Source: JAWAFC01 sp038890815
Lineage (GTDB): Archaea; Micrarchaeota; Micrarchaeia; Burarchaeales; JACRGF01
Assembly: GCA_038890815.1 (NCBI GenBank)
Contig: JAWAFC010000009.1
Location: forward strand, 1 to 49,895
Direction: 5' to 3'
DNA length: 49,895 nt
The notes under the pieces are model-generated. The model was not told the DNA's origin and did no database searches. It was given only the letters and a program-made list of their open reading frames with translations. Positions 40,365 to 48,180 of the stretch are shown piece after piece. The position numbers and the translations under genes are program-made. Numbering within the stretch: the stretch's first letter is position 1; every line of letters starts with the position of its first letter.

Positions 40365-40895
40365 CTAATACTCTATGCCTTCGTGCGGCCCCACCACGCT
40401 GAGCGCTGGCCTCTTGAGCTCCCTGATCTCCGTTGCGAAGTCCGCTCTGTCGATGAGCTTCTGGTCGGCAAAGCGGCCCGTCATCACGACTTTTGTCTCG
40501 GGTGGCACTTCATCCAGGAACTTCAGCACATCTTCCAGTTTGAGCAGCCCGACAGCCACCGCAAGGTTCACCTCGTCGAGAATGAGCAAGTTTGGCTTTT
40601 TCTTCGCCACTTTCCTGGCGAACTCCAGGCCCTTCCTCGCCAGCTCGATGTCCACGGGGTCTGGATTCTTCAGGTTGATGAACTCAGGCCTGCCGAACTG
40701 GTGTACCTCGTAATTCGGCGTGAGTCGCTGCGCCTTGTACTCGCCCACATCCTTCCGTCCCTTCATGAACTGGATCATGACGACCTTGTGGCCGTGGCCC
40801 AGGCTGCGTAGAGCCAGGCCCAGCGCGCTGACGGTCTTGCCCGCGCCCGTTCCGGTGTAGAGGTAGACGAGCGCGCGTTTCCTTTTTTCGGCCAT
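40365..40895 (-). CDS. cobO: Cob(I)alamin adenosyltransferase, CobO/CobA type
   Basis: This 176-residue protein has a P-loop YTGTGAGKT near residue 14. It also has the family segments VVMIQFMKGRKDVGEYKA, LLILDEVNLAVAVGLL, VVMTGRFADQKLIDRADFAT and the closing GPHEGIEY. It transfers the adenosyl group of ATP to cob(I)alamin, making coenzyme B12. No other cobalamin genes are visible, so it probably serves salvage for the class II ribonucleotide reductase at 28391. ATG 40895 lies 27 nt from a TATA element shared with the divergent GTPase gene; the frame extends to 40916. Confidence 0.93.
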   Translation of the reverse strand: MAEKRKRALVYLYTGTGAGKTVSALGLALRSLGHGHKVVMIQFMKGRKDVGEYKAQRLTPNYEVHQFGRPEFINLKNPDPVDIELARKGLEFARKVAKKKPNLLILDEVNLAVAVGLLKLEDVLKFLDEVPPETKVVMTGRFADQKLIDRADFATEIRELKRPALSVVGPHEGIEY

Positions 40896-40914
40896 GCCCG
40901 TTCCTCTCTGGCCC

Positions 40915-40927
40915 AATTCTTAAATTT
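40915..40927. promoter_or_regulatory. Shared bidirectional TATA between cobO and the DRG-type GTPase
   Basis: AATTCTTAAATTTTT region centred at 40922, exactly midway between ATG 40895 (minus) and GTG 40949 (plus), 27 nt from each. Confidence 0.6.
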
Positions 40928-40948
40928 TTCCTCCGACAAGAATGGCCC

Positions 40949-42040
40949 GTGAGCATAGCGGACAAAATAAGGGCGATCGAGGAAGAGCTCAGGCGCACGC
41001 AAGTGCACAAGGGCACCGAGCACCACATTGGTCTGTTGAAGGCAAAGCTGGCGAAGTACAGGCGCGAGCTCGCCGCCACGGGCGTAAAAAGAGGGGGGAA
41101 GAGTTTTGCGGTCAGAAAGGGCGGCGACTCCACCGTTGCCATAATCGGCTTTCCGAGCGTGGGGAAGAGCACGCTGCTGAACGCCCTCACGAACGCACGC
41201 AGCGAGGTTGCGCCGTATGCCTTCACCACCACATCGGTAGTGCCAGGCATGATGCTCTACAGGGGTGCGCGCATCCAGCTCCTCGACCTACCGGGCATTT
41301 TTGAGGCAGCCTCAAAGGGCGCTGGCCGCGGCAAGGAGGTCATCAGCGTGGCGCGCTCCGCCGACCTTATCCTCATCCTGCTTGATGCGTTGCAGCCCGA
41401 TGCGCTGTTCGCCATAAGGCGCGAGCTTGAGGCCATGGGCATCAGACTCGACAGAGAGCCCCCAAAAATCATCGTCTCCCCGAAAGAGAGGGGTGGCATC
41501 GTCATCACCAGCACGGTCAAGCTGACCAAACTCAACGAGCGCATGATAAAGGACATTCTCGCGGTATTCGACCTGCACAACTGCGAGGTGGTGTTTCGCG
41601 AGGACGCCGGGGCGGACGAGCTCATCGATGTGCTTGCAGGCAACCGCGTGTACATACCGAGCCTCGTTGTGGTGAACAAGACAGACCTGATAGACGAGCG
41701 CGCTCTCAGCGAGCTTCGCTCCCGCCTTTCTTGCGACTTCATCCCGATCTCCGCCGAAAAGGGAATCGGTCTCGACGCCCTGCGCGCTGCGATCTACAAT
41801 CACCTGCGTCTCATCCGCGTCTACATGAAGCCGAAGTGGGGCGAGGCGGACTTGAAAGAGCCCATGATTTTGCGGGAGGGTAGCACCATAGCGGATGTGT
41901 GCGAGCGCATTCACAGAGGGCTGCGCGCGAGCTTCCGTCACGCGCTCGTGTGGGGGCCCAGCGCCAGATTCCCTGGCCAGAAGGTCGGGCTGGACCATGT
42001 GCTCAAAGACGAGGACATTGTGACCATCGTATCGCGCTAG
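40949..42040 (+). CDS. DRG/Rbg-family GTP-binding protein
   Basis: This 363-residue GTPase conserved in archaea and eukaryotes associates with ribosomes in eukaryotes. The N-terminal helix (IADKIRAIEEELRRTQVHKG), G1 GFPSVGKST, G3 DLPGIFEAASKGAGRGKEV, G4 NKTD and a C-terminal TGS domain (MKPKWGEADLKEPMIL ... GLDHVLKDEDIVTIVSR) are all visible. GTG 40949 is the family-like start and lies 27 nt from the shared TATA, so the transcript is leaderless. Confidence 0.95.
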   Translation: MSIADKIRAIEEELRRTQVHKGTEHHIGLLKAKLAKYRRELAATGVKRGGKSFAVRKGGDSTVAIIGFPSVGKSTLLNALTNARSEVAPYAFTTTSVVPGMMLYRGARIQLLDLPGIFEAASKGAGRGKEVISVARSADLILILLDALQPDALFAIRRELEAMGIRLDREPPKIIVSPKERGGIVITSTVKLTKLNERMIKDILAVFDLHNCEVVFREDAGADELIDVLAGNRVYIPSLVVVNKTDLIDERALSELRSRLSCDFIPISAEKGIGLDALRAAIYNHLRLIRVYMKPKWGEADLKEPMILREGSTIADVCERIHRGLRASFRHALVWGPSARFPGQKVGLDHVLKDEDIVTIVSR

Positions 42041-42065
42041 CAGGCAAAATGCAGGGCAGCAAAAG

Positions 42066-42077
42066 CCTTTTATACCC
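42066..42077 (+). promoter_or_regulatory. TATA promoter of the 96-residue zinc-ribbon gene
   Basis: CCTTTTATACCC; start expected near 42098, with GGTGAAGG before ATG 42111. Confidence 0.6.
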
Positions 42078-42110
42078 TGGCGCAGAGCTATCGCCGCGAC
42101 CGGTGAAGGC

Positions 42111-42401
42111 ATGGAAAGCGGGGCAGAGCGGAGGGTAGCCTGTGGCAGATGTGGCGGAGAGGTTTTCAGGGCCTCCATACGGCAGGAGGCCGAAGTCGTG
42201 CTCATCTCCTTCGCCTGCCAGAAATGCGGCCACATCCACAGGACAGGCGTAAAGCGCTACATCGCACCGCAACCGAAGAAGGAGGAAGAGAAGAAGGGCT
42301 TTTTTGAGATGCTCAAGCAGAGCCTGAGCATTGGAAAAAAGAAGGATGAAGTGGATTGGGAGCGCGATCTCGCCGCGCTGCTTGAGGAGAGCGCGAGCTG
42401 A
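42111..42401 (+). CDS. Small zinc-ribbon protein, 96 residues
   Basis: An N-terminal ribbon has two Cys pairs (CGRCGGEVF and CQKCGHIHRTG, 24 residues apart) separated by a strand, followed by a Lys/Glu-rich linker and an acidic helix (DEVDWERDLAALLEESA). The size and ribbon resemble small archaeal transcription or translation accessory proteins, but no named family is recognised. The first Cys pair is CxxC and the second CxxCGH. ATG 42111 has a good ribosome-binding site. Confidence 0.7.
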   Translation: MESGAERRVACGRCGGEVFRASIRQEAEVVLISFACQKCGHIHRTGVKRYIAPQPKKEEEKKGFFEMLKQSLSIGKKKDEVDWERDLAALLEESAS

Positions 42402-42403
42402 CA

Positions 42404-42413
42404 AGTTTTTAAG
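42404..42413 (+). promoter_or_regulatory. TATA promoter of the 258-residue gene
   Basis: AGTTTTTAAG directly after the zinc-ribbon stop, centred about 26 nt before GTG 42435; leaderless. Confidence 0.6.
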
Positions 42414-42434
42414 TGCTTAGGGCCTTTACCTTTT

Positions 42435-43211
42435 GTGTGCGAACTGTGTGACAGAGCCCAGGCCAGTTCATTCTATCAGTCTCAGCTCAAGGAGTGGTTC
42501 GCCCGCGATGCCGGCAGGCTGGCCGCAACGCGCGCGCAGGCTGCGGGCAATCCGACCCTCGCCAACTCTTTTCTCTCGAACCTCGGTTTCCCACCCAATG
42601 TTTCCATGCCGCTCTTCGAGCCTCGCGTGCCAACACCAAACCCAGCAAACTACTATCAGAATGCCTTTGTGGATGGCGTGCGGCTCCACAACGGCTGGAC
42701 TCACGACTGCGCGCGTGCGGTTGGTTTTTTTGAAAATGGCGACCTGCTGTTCATCACTAAAGCGGTGGCGCGGAATGTGGGCGCGCCCGAATACCTCCTC
42801 TACCTTTACATCGTGCAATTTGAGAAGGGCGAGTTCAAATTGTCTGTCGATGCCAGTGGCAAGGCTGTCATCGAAGCCGATGCCCAAAAGAGTGGCACCA
42901 ACATCCTGTCGGGCGCGCCCGCGGCGCACCAACTAACTTTCTCATTTCAGCACTTCCCCACAGACAGGGCCATCCTTCCGAAGGAACGCGCCGCCGCTTA
43001 CTATGCCCAGAGAGCAGCCGCGCATGCGCCCACAGCTCCCGTACGCCAATCCCGCACCAGCGGCTCCTCTTTCGAGGAATATGCCGTGACCGTGCCTCAC
43101 CTTGCGCCTCATCCATACCTCCTGCAGGTTTATCAGGAGCTTGGCTTTGCCACGCGCATTGAGCTTCAGAATGCCGTGTCAAAATTCCTCAAACAGCACG
43201 CCAGGGCATGA
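42435..43211 (+). CDS. Unknown protein, 258 residues
   Basis: Not recognised. It begins MCELCDRAQASSF, with one CxxC pair, and has a central part with aromatic strands (NGWTHDCARAVGFFENGDLL, PEYLLYLYIVQFEKGEFKL). No membrane segment or signal is evident. The C-terminus is helical (HPYLLQVYQELGFATRIELQ). GTG 42435 fits the promoter. A lipoprotein-like hydrolase gene follows after 4 nt and may be co-transcribed. Confidence 0.6.
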   Translation: MCELCDRAQASSFYQSQLKEWFARDAGRLAATRAQAAGNPTLANSFLSNLGFPPNVSMPLFEPRVPTPNPANYYQNAFVDGVRLHNGWTHDCARAVGFFENGDLLFITKAVARNVGAPEYLLYLYIVQFEKGEFKLSVDASGKAVIEADAQKSGTNILSGAPAAHQLTFSFQHFPTDRAILPKERAAAYYAQRAAAHAPTAPVRQSRTSGSSFEEYAVTVPHLAPHPYLLQVYQELGFATRIELQNAVSKFLKQHARA

Positions 43212-43215
43212 TGGA

Positions 43216-44070
43216 ATGCGCGAAGTCATGCTCCCGCTTCTTCTCCTGTTGCTGGGTTGCACAGCGCAGGATTACTACGCGGTCTCCGAGGCAGGCATAA
43301 TCCACTTCCCTGCCAGCAAATGTCCAAGCTGGGAAACCAGCGCCTGGAGCGAGGGAGGCGACAGGCTGGTCGGCATCCGTTTCGAAAGCCATGGCGCCAT
43401 GGTGCATGGCATTCTCCGGATTCCCAATGCCTCGGGCCGGCTGCCCGCGCTCGTGTTGCTGCACGGCGCGGGAGTGGACAAATACCATGAGCAGGCGCTT
43501 GCGCGCACGCTCTCAAAATTTGGTTATGCTTCTCTGGCAATCGACTTAAGGGGACACGGCGAGACGGGCGGACCGAACGCGAGCATGGAGGAGGAGCTGG
43601 CGGCCTTTGTTGCGGGAAAGCCTCCACAAACTCACCTGATGGTTTCCGATGCGCTGTGCGCGTTTGAAGTGCTCGCCTCACGCGGTGAGATCGATGCGGG
43701 CAGGATCGCCTTTGCTGGCGAGAGCATGGGCGGCCGGCTCGCGCTCATCGCCGCTGCCCTCGAGCCGAGAGCGAGGGGGGCCGTGGGCATTGCGACCGCC
43801 GGTTATGGCCTGGTGAGCCATCGCAATAAAACAATCGAACGCTACCTGCGCTCTGTCGACCCTGACAACTATCTCCCTCTCATAGCCCCTCGCCCAGTTG
43901 TCCTCGTGCATTCCATGGCAGACCAGACCGTGCCGTACGCTGCGGCCGTGCGCTCCTACGCGCTTGCGCGCGAGCCCCGCCGTCTCATCACGGTATCTTG
44001 CCCGACTCATGGCTACTGTGAGGAAATGGATGGGGCGCTCGAGCAGGAGCTGAAGAAAATGCTGGGTTAA
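43216..44070 (+). CDS. Alpha/beta hydrolase with lipoprotein-like signal
   Basis: This 284-residue protein starts with a hydrophobic signal ending in LLLLLLGC, which resembles a lipobox, so it is probably tethered outside. The hydrolase fold has VLLHGAG (oxyanion region), LAIDLRGHGETGG, nucleophile elbow GESMGG, acid VHSMADQTVP and His in CPTHGYC. It resembles dienelactone hydrolase/acyl-peptide-type esterases; substrate unknown. ATG 43216 is taken; ATG 43231 would also leave the signal. Stop TAA shares TTAA with the opposing gene. Confidence 0.8.
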   Translation: MREVMLPLLLLLLGCTAQDYYAVSEAGIIHFPASKCPSWETSAWSEGGDRLVGIRFESHGAMVHGILRIPNASGRLPALVLLHGAGVDKYHEQALARTLSKFGYASLAIDLRGHGETGGPNASMEEELAAFVAGKPPQTHLMVSDALCAFEVLASRGEIDAGRIAFAGESMGGRLALIAAALEPRARGAVGIATAGYGLVSHRNKTIERYLRSVDPDNYLPLIAPRPVVLVHSMADQTVPYAAAVRSYALAREPRRLITVSCPTHGYCEEMDGALEQELKKMLG

Positions 44071-45407
44071 AGCCTTTCCACGGGCAGGTTGAATTCGAAT
44101 CGCGCATAGGCCCGCCCTTCCACAACGAGCGGGGAGAACCTCAGGAAGATGCGCGCGATGTTTGTTCCCTTCTCGAGTTGCGGGGCAAACGAGACATTCT
44201 TCTCCTCACCCGGCTCCAACGTGCCCACGAGCGTTTCCTCCGCGCCCGAGAACAGCGAGAGCTTTTCAATACGCTTGCCGCTCTCGTTGGCTATGGCGAT
44301 CGTCACCCGTCCTTCCTCGGCGAGCACGTTGTCAATTATTTTAATCCGGAACACTGGCTCGAGCCGAATTATCCTCTCATCCTCCCCCCACGCCTTCCTG
44401 CGCGAGAGGCCTACTCCTCGTGCCACTTCCAGTTCCGTGATGTGCGCACCCCATCTTCCCCTCGCTCTCGCATACGGCTGGGCTGGTCGGGCCAGCCGGC
44501 TTCCCAAAAAGTATACGAGGCCGAGAACGGCCAAAGCGACTGCCGGAATGAGCCAGGCGTTGGCGGGCAGGACGAGGTTGGCAAGCGGATTGAATGGCAG
44601 AGCCAGCGAGGCCTGTGGCCGGGCCGGGAGGGTACTCACATCCAGCCCGCTCCAGGCGGGCGTTGCGGCCACATCAATCAGCTGGCCCGGTAAGGCGGGC
44701 TGGAGGGCCAGTGCCTGCTTCACCGCAGTGCTCGTCTGCAGGGCACGCAGCTCGCTCGCCGAGAAGCCCCTCGGGAGTATAATCCTGTGGCTGGACATCA
44801 AATCCTGATACAGCAGTAGCCGCCTGCCTTGGGCCCGCTGGCTTTCGATGAGCGCATGCTGGAACTCTTTTGTTCCGACCATGTGTGCGAGCGTGCCTTC
44901 GCTCAACTCTGGCAGAGCGAGCAGGGGGATCTGCATGCCGCCCGCGCTCTGCACATATAGGAGCTTGGCATCGCCCGGGCCTGCGGCCGTCGCGCCCGCC
45001 ACATCCGCCACCCTGCCTTCGAGCGCGCCCCTGATGAGCGGATCGCTCGCGAGCGCCGCAAGACGGTCACCCGCATAGCTCGTCACGACAGCTCTGCCAT
45101 AGGGACCGGAGTACAGCACGACGGGCTCCGCGCTCGCCAGCGCGTTTTGGAAATGCGCATCTTTTACCATGTTCGCGTAATCCTCACCGCTTGTGTGCTT
45201 CGGCAGCAGCACATTTTTTCCCGCCACGCGCTCAACCCTCGCGAGAGCGCCCGCATGGAGTTGGGCGCTCGCGATGCCGCCCGGGTTGAAGAGGCTTTTG
45301 GTGGCATCAACCGCCCACCGCTCAGCCGTCTGTGATAGCATGAGCGTGAGCGCGATGCCAAGCGCGAGGAGAACGAGCCCGAGCGCGGCAAGAAAGTGGC
45401 TGTTCAT
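44067..45407 (-). CDS. Membrane-anchored protein with duplicated outer domain, MoxR/VWA operon
   Basis: This 446-residue protein has a hydrophobic N-terminus (residues 5-24), an outer part, one transmembrane helix at about 284-303, and a cytoplasmic or second outer domain with beta strands (VFRIKIIDNVLAEEGRVTIA, LVGTLEPGEEKNVSFAP) like BatD/CARDB accessory domains. The outer part appears duplicated: residues 77-131 (YANMVKDAHFQNAL ... ALASDPLIRGAL) match residues 173-235 (LAHMVGTKEFQHAL ... LQTSTAVKQALAL). It overlaps the VWA gene by 4 nt. It is likely the surface or client-facing component of this operon. Confidence 0.65.
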   Translation of the reverse strand: MNSHFLAALGLVLLALGIALTLMLSQTAERWAVDATKSLFNPGGIASAQLHAGALARVERVAGKNVLLPKHTSGEDYANMVKDAHFQNALASAEPVVLYSGPYGRAVVTSYAGDRLAALASDPLIRGALEGRVADVAGATAAGPGDAKLLYVQSAGGMQIPLLALPELSEGTLAHMVGTKEFQHALIESQRAQGRRLLLYQDLMSSHRIILPRGFSASELRALQTSTAVKQALALQPALPGQLIDVAATPAWSGLDVSTLPARPQASLALPFNPLANLVLPANAWLIPAVALAVLGLVYFLGSRLARPAQPYARARGRWGAHITELEVARGVGLSRRKAWGEDERIIRLEPVFRIKIIDNVLAEEGRVTIAIANESGKRIEKLSLFSGAEETLVGTLEPGEEKNVSFAPQLEKGTNIARIFLRFSPLVVEGRAYARFEFNLPVERL

Positions 45408-46288
45408 GCGGCAGCCTCCTTGAGTGCGGTGAAGAGCGTGCTGCCAAGCGCGCGGATGTCTTTGGCCTCAGCCACCACCACATGCCTTCTTCTCAGAAGC
45501 TGGGCATAGCTCTCGCAAGTATGCTCCCCGATCTTCTTCTCCGCCAGCGCCTTCTCATGGGTAAGCGTGATGTAGAGCACCCGCACACCGAGCCTCGCGT
45601 AATAGGCCATGAGGTCGGCGCACCTCCTTTGTATTGCCGCATCCTCCCGCGCATTCTCATTTCCCGCCTCGGGCACACCATCGGTCAGCACAAGCAGAAA
45701 TTTGGCTCCACCTCGCCTCTCCCATTTGATCTTTCTGAGCTCCTCCAGCGCGAGGTCGAGACGCGTTGCACCCGAGCCGTTGAGCGCGATGAGCTCCCGA
45801 AAGTCCAACCTTTTGAAGAGCTTGGCCTTACTGCCGAAAGCCACAAGCGTCAGGCTGTTGGCCTGCTTGCCGAAGCTCTCTGCCACCGCGGCCACGGCCA
45901 CTTTCGCAAATGAGTGGGGCGACTCGCTGTCCCTGACGGGCCTGCCGAGCCTCTCGCTTCTCCACCACGCGCTCATCGAGTTGCTGTCATCGAAAAGAAC
46001 GGCGAGATGCAGCACGCGAGCATCCACCACGCGTTTCCTGCCAACAATTTTTGTTATGTCCTTGCCGCGCGAGAGGAAAACATTCATCGTCTTGTACACA
46101 TTTATGTTTCCCGTGCCGTCAAATGGCCCATCGCGCATTCTTCTGACGTTCGGAGGGATCAGCTTCACCGCTCTGGCCAGGTGGAGGCCAATCCTCCTGC
46201 AGGCAGACATGAACCCGGCCATGGCACTCCTGTCATAAGAATGAAGCAGCGTTCCGCAGAGCTGTGCGGCGCGCTCCTCCTCTTTCAT
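45404..46288 (-). CDS. von Willebrand factor A domain protein
   Basis: This 294-residue protein has a helical start with Cys and Arg (about residues 1-60). The VWA fold opens at LHLAVLFDDSNSMSAWW with the MIDAS motif DxSxS (Asp100, Ser102, Ser104). GSGATRLDLALEEL gives the metal Thr and LLVLTDGVPEAG the later Asp. Such proteins pair with MoxR ATPases, which act on VWA partners to assemble or activate metal-containing or membrane complexes. It is coupled to both neighbours: its first codon follows the MoxR stop at once and its end overlaps the next gene. No signal peptide, so cytoplasmic. Confidence 0.88.
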   Translation of the reverse strand: MKEEERAAQLCGTLLHSYDRSAMAGFMSACRRIGLHLARAVKLIPPNVRRMRDGPFDGTGNINVYKTMNVFLSRGKDITKIVGRKRVVDARVLHLAVLFDDSNSMSAWWRSERLGRPVRDSESPHSFAKVAVAAVAESFGKQANSLTLVAFGSKAKLFKRLDFRELIALNGSGATRLDLALEELRKIKWERRGGAKFLLVLTDGVPEAGNENAREDAAIQRRCADLMAYYARLGVRVLYITLTHEKALAEKKIGEHTCESYAQLLRRRHVVVAEAKDIRALGSTLFTALKEAAA

Positions 46289-47161
46289 TCAATCCCCAAG
46301 CGTTTCGGCAATGTCCAGCGCTATCTCCTTTACAGTGTTTATCGAAATCTCGTCTTGCTCGTCGGCTACAACGATAGCCTGCTGGAAGGCAGCATCCAGA
46401 AAAGCAGTCTTCGGGCCAACGCCCTCTCTGAGCGCGAGCTCGCAGTAACGGGCCATCTTTATGGTCGAATCGGGCGAAAGACCCTGGGGAAGCGCCTTTT
46501 CCTCCCTGGCCACTCGCCGCGTCTCCTCGGCAAGCGTCAGGATGGCCTCCAGCACTTTTTTGTTGGTGAGCCCACTTCTCTCCACGAGCACGGCCCTCTC
46601 CACAGCCCTGGGAGGGTAGTCCATAAATATTGGAATGAATCGTCTCTTGAGCGCCGTGCTTATCTTGAAAGTCCCCTCATCACCCAGGTTGGCTGTCGTG
46701 ATGAGCACCCATCCTTTTGGCATGACGAGCTCTGTCTCCTCGTGCTCAAGAGGGAGCTTGCCTCTGGAGAGCAGCAGGAAGAGGCCCGAATACGCGCTCG
46801 TGGGCGCACGTGTGAACTCATCGATCAGCAGGTTCTTGCCTTCCCTCAGCGCACGTGTCACGACGCCTTCCTTAAATACCTTCTCTCCTTTTGCCAGTGC
46901 CAGTGGATGAAAACCCCCAATGAGCTGGTATTCAGTCATGCCCTCGGTCGCCTCAATCTTGAGGTAGCTGTCCTCCCCACCCCCCACTTCCTTCAGCAGG
47001 TGCTCGGCAAGGGTGGTCTTGCCATTTCCAGGAGGGCCATACAGCATGATCGGATAGCCCATGCGAATGTAGCGCAGCGCCTTGATGATGACCTCGTCCT
47101 GCCCCTTTATCTCGCACGTCTCGATGATGCGCTCATAATCCGCACGCGTTATCTCCCTCAC
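46289..47161 (-). CDS. moxR: MoxR-family AAA+ ATPase
   Basis: This 290-residue protein has Walker A GPPGNGKT (residues 42-49), Walker B LLIDEF (110-115), the sensor-1-like ITTANLGDEG, and an arginine-finger region (ALKRRFIPIFMDYPP). A C-terminal helical lid follows. The MoxR insert is present (TEGMTEYQLIGGFHPLALAK). It likely works as a chaperone with the VWA protein encoded next. It overlaps the upstream membrane gene by 4 nt. The subfamily is not decidable by eye. Confidence 0.92.
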   Translation of the reverse strand: MREITRADYERIIETCEIKGQDEVIIKALRYIRMGYPIMLYGPPGNGKTTLAEHLLKEVGGGEDSYLKIEATEGMTEYQLIGGFHPLALAKGEKVFKEGVVTRALREGKNLLIDEFTRAPTSAYSGLFLLLSRGKLPLEHEETELVMPKGWVLITTANLGDEGTFKISTALKRRFIPIFMDYPPRAVERAVLVERSGLTNKKVLEAILTLAEETRRVAREEKALPQGLSPDSTIKMARYCELALREGVGPKTAFLDAAFQQAIVVADEQDEISINTVKEIALDIAETLGD

Positions 47162-48171
47162 GCTCTCCTCTCCTTTGCGACGCGCTCTGCCTGTCTCAGC
47201 AGTGCGAGGGCCCTCTCCTTGCCGGGAACATCGTACTTGGCAGACAGAACGTTGAACTGCTCGCGGAACCTGGCGACGATCTCAGTCGCCTTAATCCTAT
47301 CGTATCTGCCAGCTTCCTTCAAGAATTTTTTCATTTCGGTCATGAGTGGGGCATAAGGATCTCTCTCTTCAGCCTCCTCGCCGACCTCCTCCCTGGCCAT
47401 CTTGATCAATGCCACGCTGCCGTCATCGGCGACCTGACGCACATAATCAAACGAATACAGTGCGATGTTGAACAGCAATACCGCGAGCGCGGCGAAGAAG
47501 CCGTTAGCCACGATAGAGAGCCAAACGATGTTGAGAAATACGGTGACGAATCTCCCCGACAGCACGAGCGCAAGGTTCTCCGGCTCCAGCACGCTGATGT
47601 CAAAAAATCTGATTGCAAAAACCACGCCCAACAGCAGGGAGGCGAGCACGGTTGCTTTGGCGATGCCCTTGAGGGTTTGCCTCACCTCCTCCGTCCTTGT
47701 CACATAGTGCACATACAGAAAGGCCGACACAGCGAACAGCACAATGCCGATGAGGAATCTGTCAACAGAATTGAAGTCAAGGGGCCCGCGGGCCACGAGC
47801 AGGGAGAGCACGCTCGCGCTGACGAATATGCAACCCGAGACATAGCCGTCGGCATAGCCGATAAGCGCGGCCGTGGCATTGGCTATCCCCAGCATGAGGA
47901 AAGGGATGAAGGAGAACAGCCTCCACTCCTCGCCGAACGGCACGAAGAAGGCATCGCCGACCATCCAATAACTTGTGAACCCAAGTGCGAAATAGCACAT
48001 CGTTTTTATCGCCTTATCGTGAATGCCCACAACCAGCATCGAAACGAAGGCGATGAGCACAAGCAAAAACGGTGCTGCGAGCGGGAATGCCCCTTCGCTC
48101 ACGATGGCTGCGCCAAGCAGTACAAAGCACGCAACGAGCACGATGAAAGGTTGGCGGTAAAGCGGCCTCAT
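47158..48171 (-). CDS. Multi-pass membrane protein of the MoxR/VWA operon
   Basis: This 337-residue protein has about seven or eight hydrophobic helices in the first 245 residues (FIVLVACFVLLGAAIV, APFLLVLIAFVSMLVVGI, ALIGYADGYVSGCIFV, FLIGIVLFAVSAFLYVHYV and others). A cytoplasmic helical tail of about 90 residues follows (MAREEVGEEAEERDPYAPLM ... ALLRQAERVAKERRA) and could bind the MoxR ATPase. No known transporter motif. ATG 48171 is 9 nt after the dehydrogenase stop. It may be the membrane base of this operon. Confidence 0.7.
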   Translation of the reverse strand: MRPLYRQPFIVLVACFVLLGAAIVSEGAFPLAAPFLLVLIAFVSMLVVGIHDKAIKTMCYFALGFTSYWMVGDAFFVPFGEEWRLFSFIPFLMLGIANATAALIGYADGYVSGCIFVSASVLSLLVARGPLDFNSVDRFLIGIVLFAVSAFLYVHYVTRTEEVRQTLKGIAKATVLASLLLGVVFAIRFFDISVLEPENLALVLSGRFVTVFLNIVWLSIVANGFFAALAVLLFNIALYSFDYVRQVADDGSVALIKMAREEVGEEAEERDPYAPLMTEMKKFLKEAGRYDRIKATEIVARFREQFNVLSAKYDVPGKERALALLRQAERVAKERRA

Positions 48172-48180
48172 GCCCTCCTC

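Noticed and set aside
45914..47356. 480-codon open frame opposite the VWA and MoxR genes
   Set aside because: The opposite strand encodes clear MIDAS and Walker motifs; this frame has none.
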